Counted from the stretch's first letter, positions 8,039 to 16,232 are shown. The stretch is 20,609 bases of DNA from Mariprofundus sp. (GCA_015485035.1 WFUI01000226.1:1-20609); one strand, 5' to 3'. Numbers and translations are program-made. Notes: generated by a model not told the origin, from the letters alone.

Positions 8039-9281
8039 ACCTGAGTGCCTCTGCGGGCGGCACACTGGCTGCACGCCAGGCCGGATAGAATGTCGCCGCT
8101 ACACCCATAAACAGGCTGATCACGACAATCACGGCAATCGAAACCGGATCGATGACCGACGGAATATGATCTATATAATAGACATCGCTGGACATGAACT
8201 TGACGCCGGTCAAACCCTCAATCCAGGCCAGCAAGGTATCCAGTTTCCAGGCCAGCAGCAGACCGAGCAAGCCTCCGACCAGGGTGCCGATACCGCTGAG
8301 CAGCGTACCCATGAGCAAAAAGATACGCATGACCGAAGCGTGCGTGGCCCCTACTGTCTTTAAAATAGCAATCTCCTTACGTCGCTCCATAACCACCATC
8401 ACCAGGGATGCCACCATATTGAACAATGCCACCAGTACAATCAGGGAAAGAATAACCCCCATGGCAACCCGTTCTGTTTTCAGCGCCTGAAAAAATGAAC
8501 GATGCCGTTGTTTCCAGTCGGTCACCCATGCGCCGGGTGGCAATTTCAGACGCGCCTGTTCGGAAATCTCGCCGGAGCGATCCCTGTCATATAAAAAAAG
8601 CTCAAGGCCGGTGACACTGTCGCCCATTTTATTCAGGCGCTGAACCGCATTCAGGGGAGTGATAATCATGCCAACGTCGTATTCATAAAAACCGGAATCA
8701 AAAATACCCACTACTTCAAAGGCCCGCAGTCGCGGCGCCGCACCAGAAGGGCTGATACCTCCGGAAGGTGACATCAATCTCACCCTGTCCCCTACTTCCA
8801 GCCCGAGCTTTCTGGCCAGATCCTTGCCCACGACCACCTGAAATGGTGAACCGCTGGCATTGATAAATCGCCCTTTGCTAATATGACCGGCAATTTCGTC
8901 ACTTCTGTGTACGTCCACGCCCTTTAAGATTGCCCCCAACGCCCGCGAGCCGTAGGAGGCCAGCACCTGAGTCGAAATATACGGAGCTGCTCGCTCCACC
9001 CCGTCCAGCTTCTCGGCTTGAGATAACCAGTTTTGCCAGTCAGCCAATGTATTTCCGGGACCCTGAATATCAATATGGGAAGAAAAACCGAGTATCTTGT
9101 CACGAATTTCCACAGCAGCACCGTTCATGACTGATAACACGGCAATCAGCGTCATGACACCAATAGCGATACCGATTCCCGAACTCCAGCTGATTAATGA
9201 AACAAACCGCTCACTGCGGCGTGAACGCAGATATCGCTTGGCCAGCATCCATTCATAGGAACGAAACAGTTCCAGGCTCAA
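8031..9281 (-). CDS. Lipoprotein-releasing system permease, LolC/LolE family
   Basis: Inner-membrane permease of the Lol exporter, 416 residues. The TTG start is supported by GGAGG a few bases upstream; an ATG twelve codons in is the alternative. One transmembrane helix lies near the N-terminus (about 29-52), then a large periplasmic MacB-like domain (about 53-270) and three C-terminal helices (about 277-300, 322-345 and 379-402). The coupling segment EIAILKTVGA and the terminal PAWRAASVPPAEALRYE are characteristic of LolC/E. It is the only such permease gene here, so it may act as a homodimer of the LolF kind, or its partner may be encoded elsewhere. I therefore leave the symbol open. Lol permeases next to lysS are seen in other genomes. 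Confidence 0.93.
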   Translation of the reverse strand: MSLELFRSYEWMLAKRYLRSRRSERFVSLISWSSGIGIAIGVMTLIAVLSVMNGAAVEIRDKILGFSSHIDIQGPGNTLADWQNWLSQAEKLDGVERAAPYISTQVLASYGSRALGAILKGVDVHRSDEIAGHISKGRFINASGSPFQVVVGKDLARKLGLEVGDRVRLMSPSGGISPSGAAPRLRAFEVVGIFDSGFYEYDVGMIITPLNAVQRLNKMGDSVTGLELFLYDRDRSGEISEQARLKLPPGAWVTDWKQRHRSFFQALKTERVAMGVILSLIVLVALFNMVASLVMVVMERRKEIAILKTVGATHASVMRIFLLMGTLLSGIGTLVGGLLGLLLAWKLDTLLAWIEGLTGVKFMSSDVYYIDHIPSVIDPVSIAVIVVISLFMGVAATFYPAWRAASVPPAEALRYE

Positions 9282-9309
9282 AGCTGCCCTCCGCTATTTG
9301 GCTGCATCA

Positions 9310-10650
9310 TTATGACAGATAACGCAGATAGAGATAGATATGCGAAATAACGATGGAGATCAGCATCAGTCCGAATGCGTGTTTCAGGAAAACCAGAAAA
9401 GCAATCGGATGACCGGCGCGCTGGGCAAAACCGGCCACAATCAGGTTGGCCGAGGCACCAATCAAAGAACCGTTGCCGCCCAGACATGCTCCCAGCGCCA
9501 GCGCCCACCACAATGGTACAATCGCATCAGCACCACCGAATGTCGGAGCCATATTATGAATCAACGGAATCATCGTGGCCACGAACGGGATATTATCAAT
9601 CATGGCCGAAGCAATGGCGGAGACCCACAGAATCGCTGCAACCGTGGCATTGAAATCGCCGCCGGTCAGCTCCAGCGTTTTATGGGCCAGCATTTCTATC
9701 ACGCCGGTATGTTCCACGCCGGTCACAATAATAAACAGGCCGACAAAGAAGAAGATCGTTGTCCATTCCACCTCAGCCATAATGCCTTCGTAGGCATGAT
9801 CTTTTTCTTCCAGTGACTGACCGAATGTTTGTAATAACAACAACAGTGCCGCACCGAACATGGCAATCGAAGCCGGCTCCAGGTGTAAGCTGTGCGCCAC
9901 AGTAAATCCGCTAATGACCAGAAACAATACGCTCAGGCTCTTTTTCAGCAATGGCACATCCTTGATGGCTTCTTTCTCATCAAATTTCATCACCAGCGCC
10001 CGATTCTCTTCCGTCGCATGCAGATCACGACCGAACATGAACCAGATAATGCCCAGCATGACAGCAAAAATAATCGGCGTGATCGGTGCCAGATTAATCA
10101 GAAAGTCATAAAAACTCAGTCCTGCCGCCGAACCGATCATAATATTGGGCGGATCGCCGATCAGCGTGGCTGTACCGCCTACATTGGAGGCCAGAATCTG
10201 GGCAAACAGATACGGGTACGGACGCACCCCCAGCGCATCGGTAATCAACAGTGTTACCGGCGCAATCAGCAGCACGGTGGTGACATTATCGAGAAAGGCG
10301 GAAAATACCGCCGTGACTACCGATAACATGACCAGAATACCCCAGGGGCTGCCTTTAACGACCTTTGCCGCCTTGATGGCCACATACTGGAACATGCCGG
10401 TTTTCTGACTGATAGCCACAATCACCATCATACCGGTCAGCAGGCCAATGGTATTGAAATCAACGCCTGCTACGGCCTGCTCCTGGGTCAAAACGCCACA
10501 GAGTATCATCAAGCCCGCACCCAGCAGCGACAACACAGCCCGATTGAACTTCTCGGCCATGATCACGCCATAAACCACCAGCAAAATGGATACAGCCACC
10601 CAGGTCGGATCAAGTCCGAACATGGCATGTGTTACATGAACGTCAGGCAT
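9310..10650 (-). CDS. ArsB/NhaD-family ion transporter (ion transporter superfamily)
   Basis: Polytopic inner-membrane protein of 446 residues with about eleven to twelve predicted helices. Two inverted halves carry the signature loops: SAFLDNVTTVLLIAPVTLLI and GGTATLIGDPPNIMIG in the first half, and ASAMIDNIPFVATMIPLI and GACLGGNGSLIGASANLIVA in the second. These place it in the ArsB/NhaD/P-protein branch, so the substrate could be sodium/proton, arsenite or an organic anion. No arsenic genes (arsR, arsC) are nearby, which makes an NhaD-like or P-protein-like cation role more likely. The ATG overlaps the stop of the CBS-domain gene by eight bases, tying the two together in translation. lolC/E starts 28 bases downstream. 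Confidence 0.88.
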   Translation of the reverse strand: MPDVHVTHAMFGLDPTWVAVSILLVVYGVIMAEKFNRAVLSLLGAGLMILCGVLTQEQAVAGVDFNTIGLLTGMMVIVAISQKTGMFQYVAIKAAKVVKGSPWGILVMLSVVTAVFSAFLDNVTTVLLIAPVTLLITDALGVRPYPYLFAQILASNVGGTATLIGDPPNIMIGSAAGLSFYDFLINLAPITPIIFAVMLGIIWFMFGRDLHATEENRALVMKFDEKEAIKDVPLLKKSLSVLFLVISGFTVAHSLHLEPASIAMFGAALLLLLQTFGQSLEEKDHAYEGIMAEVEWTTIFFFVGLFIIVTGVEHTGVIEMLAHKTLELTGGDFNATVAAILWVSAIASAMIDNIPFVATMIPLIHNMAPTFGGADAIVPLWWALALGACLGGNGSLIGASANLIVAGFAQRAGHPIAFLVFLKHAFGLMLISIVISHIYLYLRYLS

Positions 10651-11116
10651 CGTCGCTGTTCACATGGGGGCTTTTTGCCAGACGTCTTAAGATATCGCTG
10701 GAGGAGATGATGCCCACCAGACGCTCATCATCATCAGCAACCAGCGCGTATTCAAAACGATCAAAGGTAATCAAAGCCGCTGTCACAGATAACAAGGATT
10801 CATCTTCGCTGACAATCGTCGGATTATCATCCATGACATCACGGACTTTGGACTGCAAAAGGTTTTCATAATGTTTGCGTAACAGGCCGATATCAGGGGC
10901 ATAAGGAATCGATTTCAAATCCCCGGTCACAATATAACTGGGAACCAGACTGGCCAGGACGGAGAGTGAGTTCACAGCACCCAGAATTTTGCGCTCCGCA
11001 TCAACAACAGGAATCATTCGAAATGACTTTTCATTCAGAACAGCAGCGATATCACCCACGGTCTGTTCCGGATGGCATACCACCACATCGGTGGTCATAA
11101 TGTCTCTTGCATGCAT
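10643..11116 (-). CDS. Tandem CBS-domain protein
   Basis: Soluble protein of 157 residues made almost wholly of two CBS domains (about 1-62 and 88-150). CBS1 begins ARDIMTTDVVVCHPEQTVGD and contains FRMIPVVDAERKILGAV. CBS2 begins VRDVMDDNPTIVSEDESLLS and ends RLVGIISSSDILRRLA. Such pairs form a Bateman module that binds adenine nucleotides or related ligands and often gates a transporter or enzyme. The ATG has AAGGAG eight bases upstream. The gene starts 15 bases after lysS and overlaps the transporter gene by eight bases, so a regulatory role on that transporter is the simplest reading. That role is inferred from position, not shown by sequence. Confidence 0.92.
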   Translation of the reverse strand: MHARDIMTTDVVVCHPEQTVGDIAAVLNEKSFRMIPVVDAERKILGAVNSLSVLASLVPSYIVTGDLKSIPYAPDIGLLRKHYENLLQSKVRDVMDDNPTIVSEDESLLSVTAALITFDRFEYALVADDDERLVGIISSSDILRRLAKSPHVNSDDA

Positions 11117-11131
11117 GGATAAAGCTCCTTT

Positions 11132-12625
11132 TTATTCAGGCCTCATCAGCGGAAACAGCAACACATCGCGAATGGAATGCTGACCGGTCAGCATCATCAC
11201 CAACCTGTCCACACCGATACCAACGCCGGCCGCTGGCGGCATGCCAAATTCCAGCGCCCGCAGATAATCTTCATCCACACCGGTGGCTTCTTCATCACCG
11301 GCAGCTTTAGCTTCTGCCTGGGCCATAAAGCGACGACGCTGATCATCCGGATCATTGAGCTCGGAAAAGCCATTGGCCATTTCACGTCCGGCCATAAACA
11401 GCTCGAATCGATCGGTGACATTCGGATCATCGTTATTACGCCGCGCCAGCGGCGATACATCAACCGGATAATGGGTAACAAAGGTCGGTTGCATCAGTTC
11501 GGGCTCGACCAGTTCTTCAAACAGTGCCATTAAATAATGCCCGGCTTTCCAGGTAATCAGGGGCTTAAAGTCAGGTATCACCTGAAGGCAAACCGTGGCC
11601 AGCAAGGCCTTGTCATTGGCATGGCCGCGCACATCCGGACGCTTCTCGAATACCGCTTCATCAATCCTCAGGCGGCGGAATGGTTGCGATAAATCAATAT
11701 CCACCCCTTCCCAATGCGCCTGTGTCACACCCAGTTCAGCTGCAATATCCCGGATCAGTCCTTCGGTGGTATCCATCGCATCGGTGAAATCGGCATACGA
11801 TTGATAAAACTCCACCATGGTAAATTCAGGGTTATGGGTCGCATCAATGCCTTCATTGCGGAAATTGCGATTGATTTCAAATACCCGCTCAAAACCGCCG
11901 ACCAGCAAGCGTTTCAGATATAACTCCGGCGCAATGCGCAGAAACAAGTCCATATCCAGCGCATTGTGATGGGTTGTAAACGGCTTTGCCGCCGCCCCGC
12001 CCGGCTGGCTCTGCAGCATCGGCGTTTCCACTTCCATAAAATCACGCGCCTCCAGACCCTGACGCAATAGCGACACGATTTTAGAGCGCATTCGGAATGT
12101 CTGACGCGATTCCGGTGTGACAATCAGATCAACGTAACGCTGTCTGCACCGGGTTTCGATGTCGCTCAGGCCATGCCATTTCTCCGGCAACGGACGCAGG
12201 CATTTGGAAACCATTTCGATATGCGATACGCGTACCGATAATTCGCCGGTCTTAGTGCGGAACAACACACCCTTGCCGCCGATGATATCACCCAGATCCC
12301 ATTTTTTGGTCGGGTTATAGATTTCCGCTCCGCCCAATTCATCGCGGTTGAGAAACAGCTGAATCTGCCCTGCTCCGTCCTGAATCTTGATAAAGCTCGA
12401 TTTACCCATAACACGATGTGCCATGATACGACCGGCCACAGAAACAGAATGGTTCATATCGCTGAGTTGATCTGCATCCTTATCGGCAAAATCGGCATGA
12501 ATAGCTGCTGTACTATGATCGGAGCGCCACCTGTTCGAATATGCCTCACCCGACTCGCGCAAACGGGCAAGCTTTTCTCTCCGGACAGTAATCTGTTCAG
12601 ACTGATCCGACACGTTATGGTTCAT
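11132..12625 (-). CDS. lysS: Lysyl-tRNA synthetase, class II
   Basis: Charges tRNA(Lys) with lysine in the cytoplasm. The 497 residues match the class II family length. The N-terminal OB-fold anticodon-binding domain is at about 62-140 (VAGRIMAHRVMGKSSFIKIQ). The catalytic domain carries motif 1 around DFMEVETPMLQ, motif 2 FRNEGIDATHNPEFTMVEFY (255-274), and motif 3 GVGIGVDRLVMMLTG (467-481) with its ATP-binding arginine. MAGREMANGFSELNDPDDQ is another LysRS hallmark. The ATG lies six bases after the ndk stop with no clear ribosome binding site, so it probably depends on coupling with ndk. Confidence 0.98.
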   Translation of the reverse strand: MNHNVSDQSEQITVRREKLARLRESGEAYSNRWRSDHSTAAIHADFADKDADQLSDMNHSVSVAGRIMAHRVMGKSSFIKIQDGAGQIQLFLNRDELGGAEIYNPTKKWDLGDIIGGKGVLFRTKTGELSVRVSHIEMVSKCLRPLPEKWHGLSDIETRCRQRYVDLIVTPESRQTFRMRSKIVSLLRQGLEARDFMEVETPMLQSQPGGAAAKPFTTHHNALDMDLFLRIAPELYLKRLLVGGFERVFEINRNFRNEGIDATHNPEFTMVEFYQSYADFTDAMDTTEGLIRDIAAELGVTQAHWEGVDIDLSQPFRRLRIDEAVFEKRPDVRGHANDKALLATVCLQVIPDFKPLITWKAGHYLMALFEELVEPELMQPTFVTHYPVDVSPLARRNNDDPNVTDRFELFMAGREMANGFSELNDPDDQRRRFMAQAEAKAAGDEEATGVDEDYLRALEFGMPPAAGVGIGVDRLVMMLTGQHSIRDVLLFPLMRPE

Positions 12626-12631
12626 TGGATG

Positions 12632-13060
12632 CTATAACTTGCTGTGTAAATCGAGGTCGGAAAAGAAGAATGCGATCTCAGTGGCGGCATTTTCTTCCGA
12701 ATCAGAGCCGTGCACGGCATTGGCATCAATAGAATCGGCATGGTCGGCGCGTATGGTGCCGCTCTCTGCTTCCTTGGGATTGGTTGCTCCCATCAGCTGA
12801 CGATTCAGTGTTACAGCATTCTTGCCTTCGAGCACCATAGCCAGAATCGGTCCTGAGCTCATAAATGTGCACAAGCTGTCAAAAAACGGACGCTCGGCGT
12901 GTACAGCATAGAAACGGCCGGCTTCAACTGCAGACAGACGGGTCATGTTTGTGGCAATCACTGATAAGCCGTTTTCTTCAAAACGCCGAATAATGTCTCC
13001 GATCACATTCTTCGCGATTGCGTCCGGCTTGATAATAGATAATGTGCGTTGAACTGGCAT
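12632..13060 (-). CDS. ndk: Nucleoside diphosphate kinase
   Basis: Balances nucleoside triphosphate pools by moving the gamma phosphate of ATP to NDPs through a phosphohistidine. The 142 residues match the family. [17 protein letters not shown] is the N-terminal signature, [13 protein letters not shown] lies mid-protein, and NAVHGSDS carries the active-site His117. The ATG has AAGGGGG eight bases upstream. The 137-base gap before it, after queC, contains an inverted repeat in the leader (CGCAGC/GCTGCG at 13082-13098) that lacks a following T tract. I see no convincing -10/-35 pair there, although a gap this long suggests ndk-lysS has its own promoter. Confidence 0.97.
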   Translation of the reverse strand: MPVQRTLSIIKPDAIAKNVIGDIIRRFEENGLSVIATNMTRLSAVEAGRFYAVHAERPFFDSLCTFMSSGPILAMVLEGKNAVTLNRQLMGATNPKEAESGTIRADHADSIDANAVHGSDSEENAATEIAFFFSDLDLHSKL

Positions 13061-13197
13061 GCAGGAATCCCCCTTAAACTACGCAGCATCCCGCTGCGGG
13101 AGCGGCACTCTAAAGCAGCATCCAACAAGTTCCAAGGTCAAATAGACTTGACTGTTTTACGGGTCTAATCTGACTAACCCATATACCAGATCAGGCG

Positions 13198-13887
13198 TCA
13201 ATCATCCGGATATGAAAGCGGATCACACTCGCCGATATCCTCAAAACCGCGCCGCCTGTAGAAACAGGAGTCGCAATGACCACAGGCAGAACCATCCGGC
13301 AACGGATCATAACAGGATCGGGTAAGTGCATAATCCAGCCCTAATTCCAAACCCAGTGATATAATCCCGGATTTATTCAGCTCGATCAACGGGGCTGAAA
13401 TCTGCAAATCCCGCCCCTCACTGCCCGCTTTTGTACCTAACAGGGCTGTTTGAACGAACGAGTTCAGAAACTCGGGGCGACAATCCGGATAACCCGAATA
13501 ATCCACAACATTGGCGCCAATCACCAGTCGTGTTGCCTCTACAGTTTCTGCCAGCCCTGCAGCCAGTGAAAGAAAAATCAGATTCCGGGCAGGCACATAA
13601 GTCGACGGAACACCTGAATGTCCGGCCTCATCTTTGGGAACGGGTAAATCGGAGGTCAGGGCAGAGTGTCCAATGGCTCGCAAATCCACCTTGATAACAC
13701 GGTGATCCCTGATACCCATCGCACGCGATACATTCAACGATGCCTCCAGCTCAATTCGGTGCCGTTGTCCGTAATCAAATGCAACAGTATGACATTGCCA
13801 GCCCTGATCCTTAACAGCCCATGCAAGTGCCGTGCTGGAATCCAGTCCACCTGAAAGCAACACAACGGCTTTGACAACTTCGCTCAT
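13198..13887 (-). CDS. queC: 7-cyano-7-deazaguanine synthase
   Basis: Converts 7-carboxy-7-deazaguanine to preQ0 using ATP and ammonia, in the queuosine pathway. The 229 residues match the family. The PP-loop SGGLDSSTA is at 12-20. The substrate segments are DYGQRHRIELE and VPSTYVPARNLIFLSLA, and IGANVVDYSGYPDCRPEF is strongly conserved. The zinc site is Cys192 plus CGHCDSC, giving Cys202, Cys205 and Cys208. The ATG overlaps the queE stop by four bases, with GGAGG just upstream. With queE next to it, two consecutive steps of the pathway are coupled. Confidence 0.97.
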   Translation of the reverse strand: MSEVVKAVVLLSGGLDSSTALAWAVKDQGWQCHTVAFDYGQRHRIELEASLNVSRAMGIRDHRVIKVDLRAIGHSALTSDLPVPKDEAGHSGVPSTYVPARNLIFLSLAAGLAETVEATRLVIGANVVDYSGYPDCRPEFLNSFVQTALLGTKAGSEGRDLQISAPLIELNKSGIISLGLELGLDYALTRSCYDPLPDGSACGHCDSCFYRRRGFEDIGECDPLSYPDD

Positions 13888-14549
13888 ACGCCCTCCGCCT
13901 CCGGCCCCCAGATCGTTTTATGCATCTGTACCTGAACCCGGACAGGTAAACCGTCTTTCAGAACCCATTCGCATAAATCGCTGGCAGCAACTTCACCCCA
14001 GGCCGGAGACAACAGTACCGGGATATCGTTTGAACCCAGGTGATTTTTGCGAATGAAATCACGCGCCCACTCATAATCCATACGGCTGGTTAAAACCAGT
14101 TTGATTTCGTCACCGGCAGTCAGCAACTCAAGGTTCTGCATACAGTTACGCTGATCCTCGCCGCTTCCCGGTGTCTTGAAATCCACAATACGGTGAATAT
14201 CGGATGGAACAGCTTGAATTGAATAAGCTCCGGATGTCTCCAGCTGGACAATACAGTCCAACCCGGATAACTGTTTCAGCAATTCGATACAGTAACGCTG
14301 AGCCAGCGGCTCACCCCCGGTCACCAGCACCAGCGGCCGATTTGTTTCCCTTACCCGCCTGATGATGGCATCAATTGCCAGCCAGTTACCGCTATCGGTC
14401 GGAATTGCCTGTGGTGTATCACAATAACTGCATCGAAGCGGGCAACCGGCCATACGAATCAGCGTGCATGGCATACCGGCCAGCGTGCTCTCACCCTGAA
14501 TGCTGTCATAAATTTCATAGATACGCAGACGATGTCGGGAAACAGTGAT
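13884..14549 (-). CDS. queE: 7-carboxy-7-deazaguanine synthase, apparent ATC start
   Basis: Radical SAM enzyme that contracts 6-carboxytetrahydropterin to 7-carboxy-7-deazaguanine, the step before QueC. The [4Fe-4S]-binding CxxxCxxC lies in GCPLRCSYCDT (Cys36, 40 and 43 when counted from the ATC). VTGGEPLAQ is the SAM-contact GGE motif. The first ATG in frame (14472-14474) would remove RLRIYEIYDSIQGESTLAG, which is the conserved QueE N-terminus including SIQGE. The frame is open upstream, but no ATG, GTG or TTG exists there. The ATC at 14547-14549 has GGAG eight bases before it and gives 221 residues, close to the E. coli length of 223. A CTG at 14526-14528 is possible but has no ribosome binding site. 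The start lies two bases after the cpoB stop. Confidence 0.92.
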   Translation of the reverse strand: MTVSRHRLRIYEIYDSIQGESTLAGMPCTLIRMAGCPLRCSYCDTPQAIPTDSGNWLAIDAIIRRVRETNRPLVLVTGGEPLAQRYCIELLKQLSGLDCIVQLETSGAYSIQAVPSDIHRIVDFKTPGSGEDQRNCMQNLELLTAGDEIKLVLTSRMDYEWARDFIRKNHLGSNDIPVLLSPAWGEVAASDLCEWVLKDGLPVRVQVQMHKTIWGPEAEGV

Positions 14550-14551
14550 GG

Positions 14552-15412
14552 TCAGTTCTCCGGTGTTGTATCTGGATTGTTGTTCTCTGTTCTACCCAAA
14601 GCCTTTCGAGCCTGCTCCGCCAGAGCTGAATCAGCGTGATCACGAATTAAACGTTTGTAGTACAAGGCGGACTGTTGCCAGTGATTCTGGGACTCTGAAA
14701 TCTGCCCCAGCTTGAGCAGAGCGGCAGCATGCTTGACACTGTCCGGATAGTGATCGGCTACATATTTAAATGCATTCAGTGCCCGGTAATAATCGTGCTG
14801 GGCAAAACGTGTCTCACCCAGCCAATACCAGGCCTGATCGGAATATTCGCCATTCGGATATAAGTCCAGCTGCTTGTTGAATGCATTGGCAGCCTCATCA
14901 TAACGACCGCTTTTCCAAGCCAGGTAAGCGGCGGTATAGGCATTCTTTTCCGCTTCAAGCGCAGCCGCTTTGTCGACATTGGGGGTGCCGCCCGGAAGGT
15001 CTGAAGGCAGGCTGTTTGCCGCTGTGGTATGCCGTCTCTGATCCGAGCCGGTAATTGCTCGCTGTTCTGGCGAAATACTTTTTTTTGTGATGGCTTTCTT
15101 GCCCGATGATCTGTGGCGTGAGCGATCAATACGACTGGACAATGCTTTCAACTGTGCCTGTTGTAATTGATACTGGTTTTCCAGTTTCCCTATCCGGTCC
15201 AGAATCTCGTTCAGGGCAGAAGCTTGCTGCTGATCCGCCAGTTCGGATTGAATCTGCCTGGTACGCAGTTGCTCAATGGCGTCGTTAATTTGCTGTTTTT
15301 CCTGAACTCTGGCCTGTTCCATGGCGATCTGCTTTTCTTTGCTGGCGCAGCCATTTAATCCAAGGGCACACAACAAAACGACGGCCACCGGAAAAACCAG
15401 TGGCCGCCTCAC
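14552..15412 (-). CDS. cpoB: Tol-Pal system coordinator CpoB (YbgF)
   Basis: Periplasmic protein that links the Tol machine with peptidoglycan synthesis at the division site. I start at the GTG at 15410-15412 (286 residues), because the signal peptide RRPLVFPVAVVLLCALGLNG begins just after it. The open frame reaches 15529, but only through the end of pal. A cysteine after LNG suggests a lipoprotein, although Asn at that lipobox position is atypical; E. coli CpoB is a soluble periplasmic protein. A Gln-rich coiled coil occupies about 26-95, followed by a Ser/Thr/Pro linker. Three TPR repeats lie at about 150-275 (YTAAYLAWKSGRYDEAANAF, DQAWYWLGETRFAQHDYYRA, AALLKLGQISESQNHWQQSA). It lies 19 bases after pal and two bases before the apparent queE start. 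Confidence 0.93.
   Translation of the reverse strand: MRRPLVFPVAVVLLCALGLNGCASKEKQIAMEQARVQEKQQINDAIEQLRTRQIQSELADQQQASALNEILDRIGKLENQYQLQQAQLKALSSRIDRSRHRSSGKKAITKKSISPEQRAITGSDQRRHTTAANSLPSDLPGGTPNVDKAAALEAEKNAYTAAYLAWKSGRYDEAANAFNKQLDLYPNGEYSDQAWYWLGETRFAQHDYYRALNAFKYVADHYPDSVKHAAALLKLGQISESQNHWQQSALYYKRLIRDHADSALAEQARKALGRTENNNPDTTPEN
14558..14561 (-). promoter_or_regulatory. Ribosome binding site for queE
   Basis: GGAG on the minus strand inside the last codons of cpoB, eight bases before the ATC at 14547-14549. It supports that ATC over the downstream CTG (14526-14528) and ATG (14472-14474), neither of which has a comparable site in front. Confidence 0.5.
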
Positions 15413-15431
15413 AGATTTACAGTTATTACAA

Positions 15432-15923
15432 TTAACGGGTGACAATATCACCACGGCGATTCTGGGCCCAGCAGGCTTCGCCAGATCCCTGGCATACCGG
15501 ACGTTCTTCACCAAATGATACTGTATCAACGCGACTGGAGCTAACGCCTCGAGAGCTCAGGTAATCACGGATACTATCGGCACGACGCTGACCCAGAGCC
15601 AGGTTATACTCACGGCTACCGCGTTCATCGCAGTTGCCTTCAATAGTAATATTAATACTTGCATTGGCATTCAACCATTCAGCATATCCATCCAGCGTAG
15701 CGCGAGCAGCTGCATCCAGGTCTGAACTGTCAAAGGCAAAGTACACTGAATTCGATGATGGTTTCTGAGCTTTGGTTGAGTCTACAGGATTAACCGTCTG
15801 AGTCTGAACCGGTTTGGATGATGTATCTGTAACTTCAACTTTCTTGGAACACCCGGCAAACAGCATTGCTGCTGATACCATAGCAATCAAGAGAACTTGC
15901 TTGGTTGTACGTGTTGCTTCCAT
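15432..15923 (-). CDS. pal: Peptidoglycan-associated lipoprotein
   Basis: Outer-membrane lipoprotein that anchors the envelope to peptidoglycan and binds TolB. The ATG at 15921-15923 has GGGAGG seven bases upstream; an earlier in-frame ATG at 15942-15944 would place that site inside the gene and lacks one of its own. From the chosen start there are 163 residues. The signal peptide ends MLFAGC, with the lipid cysteine at 25. A Ser/Thr/Lys-rich linker leads to the OmpA-like domain from about 60 (VYFAFDSSDLDAAARATLDG). The peptidoglycan-binding segment is GNCDERGSREYNLALGQRRA, and the C-terminus has VSFGEERPVC and NRRGDIV. A promoter lies 49-76 bases upstream. Confidence 0.97.
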   Translation of the reverse strand: MEATRTTKQVLLIAMVSAAMLFAGCSKKVEVTDTSSKPVQTQTVNPVDSTKAQKPSSNSVYFAFDSSDLDAAARATLDGYAEWLNANASINITIEGNCDERGSREYNLALGQRRADSIRDYLSSRGVSSSRVDTVSFGEERPVCQGSGEACWAQNRRGDIVTR

Positions 15924-15930
15924 ATTTTTC

Positions 15931-15936
15931 CTCCCT
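15931..15936 (-). promoter_or_regulatory. Ribosome binding site of pal
   Basis: AGGGAG on the minus strand, seven bases before the ATG at 15921-15923. It decides the start against the ATG seven codons upstream. Confidence 0.7.
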
Positions 15937-15971
15937 TTGTGCATCTAGTTTCGTGCATCTGATTGAGACGT

Positions 15972-15999
15972 ATTGTGACACCTGTATGCTTTCAGTCAA
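15972..15999 (-). promoter_or_regulatory. Probable sigma-70 promoter of pal-cpoB-queEC
   Basis: On the minus strand TTGACT (15994-15999, five of six consensus bases) and CACAAT (15972-15977, four of six) are separated by 16 bases. Transcription would start about 40 bases before the pal ATG. This would let pal and the genes after it be expressed separately from tolB. Confidence 0.55.
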
Positions 16000-16232
16000 C
16001 CATCTAACGTAACTTTTTATCTTTTATGCTTCAGCCTTAATCTGTGTGGTGCGCAAATGATGTTTCACCGATACCTGTTTCTTCGTTCGATGACCCTGTT
16101 TGGAGTTTATGGCTGTGATTTCAATTCGCATGATCTGACGGGAGCAGCCGATTGATTACAGTAATATATTAAACGGGCGCACGGAAACAACTGAATGAAT
16201 CAATCAGCATCCCCCTGGCAATTCATCAGGCC

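Larger units (their letters stand above)
15924..16232. other. 309-base gap between tolB and pal
   Basis: Between the tolB stop and the pal start I see no convincing protein gene and no T-tailed hairpin. It holds the pal promoter and ribosome binding site in its pal-proximal quarter. The one other open frame worth naming is a 35-codon minus-strand frame at 16024-16131 starting MRIEITAINSK, basic and without a ribosome binding site. The rest is unassigned and might be a leader or a small RNA. Confidence 0.5.

Noticed and set aside
10145..10408. Plus-strand frames inside the antiporter and lysS genes
   Set aside because: They lie opposite well-conserved coding sequence and look like codon-bias shadows.
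13082..13098. CGCAGC/GCTGCG hairpin between queC and ndk as a terminator
   Set aside because: The stem is six bases and is not followed by a T tract in either direction, so rho-independent termination is not supported.
16024..16131. 35-codon minus-strand frame in the tolB-pal gap
   Set aside because: It has no ribosome binding site and no recognisable composition of a small protein beyond being basic. Too short to support without conservation data.
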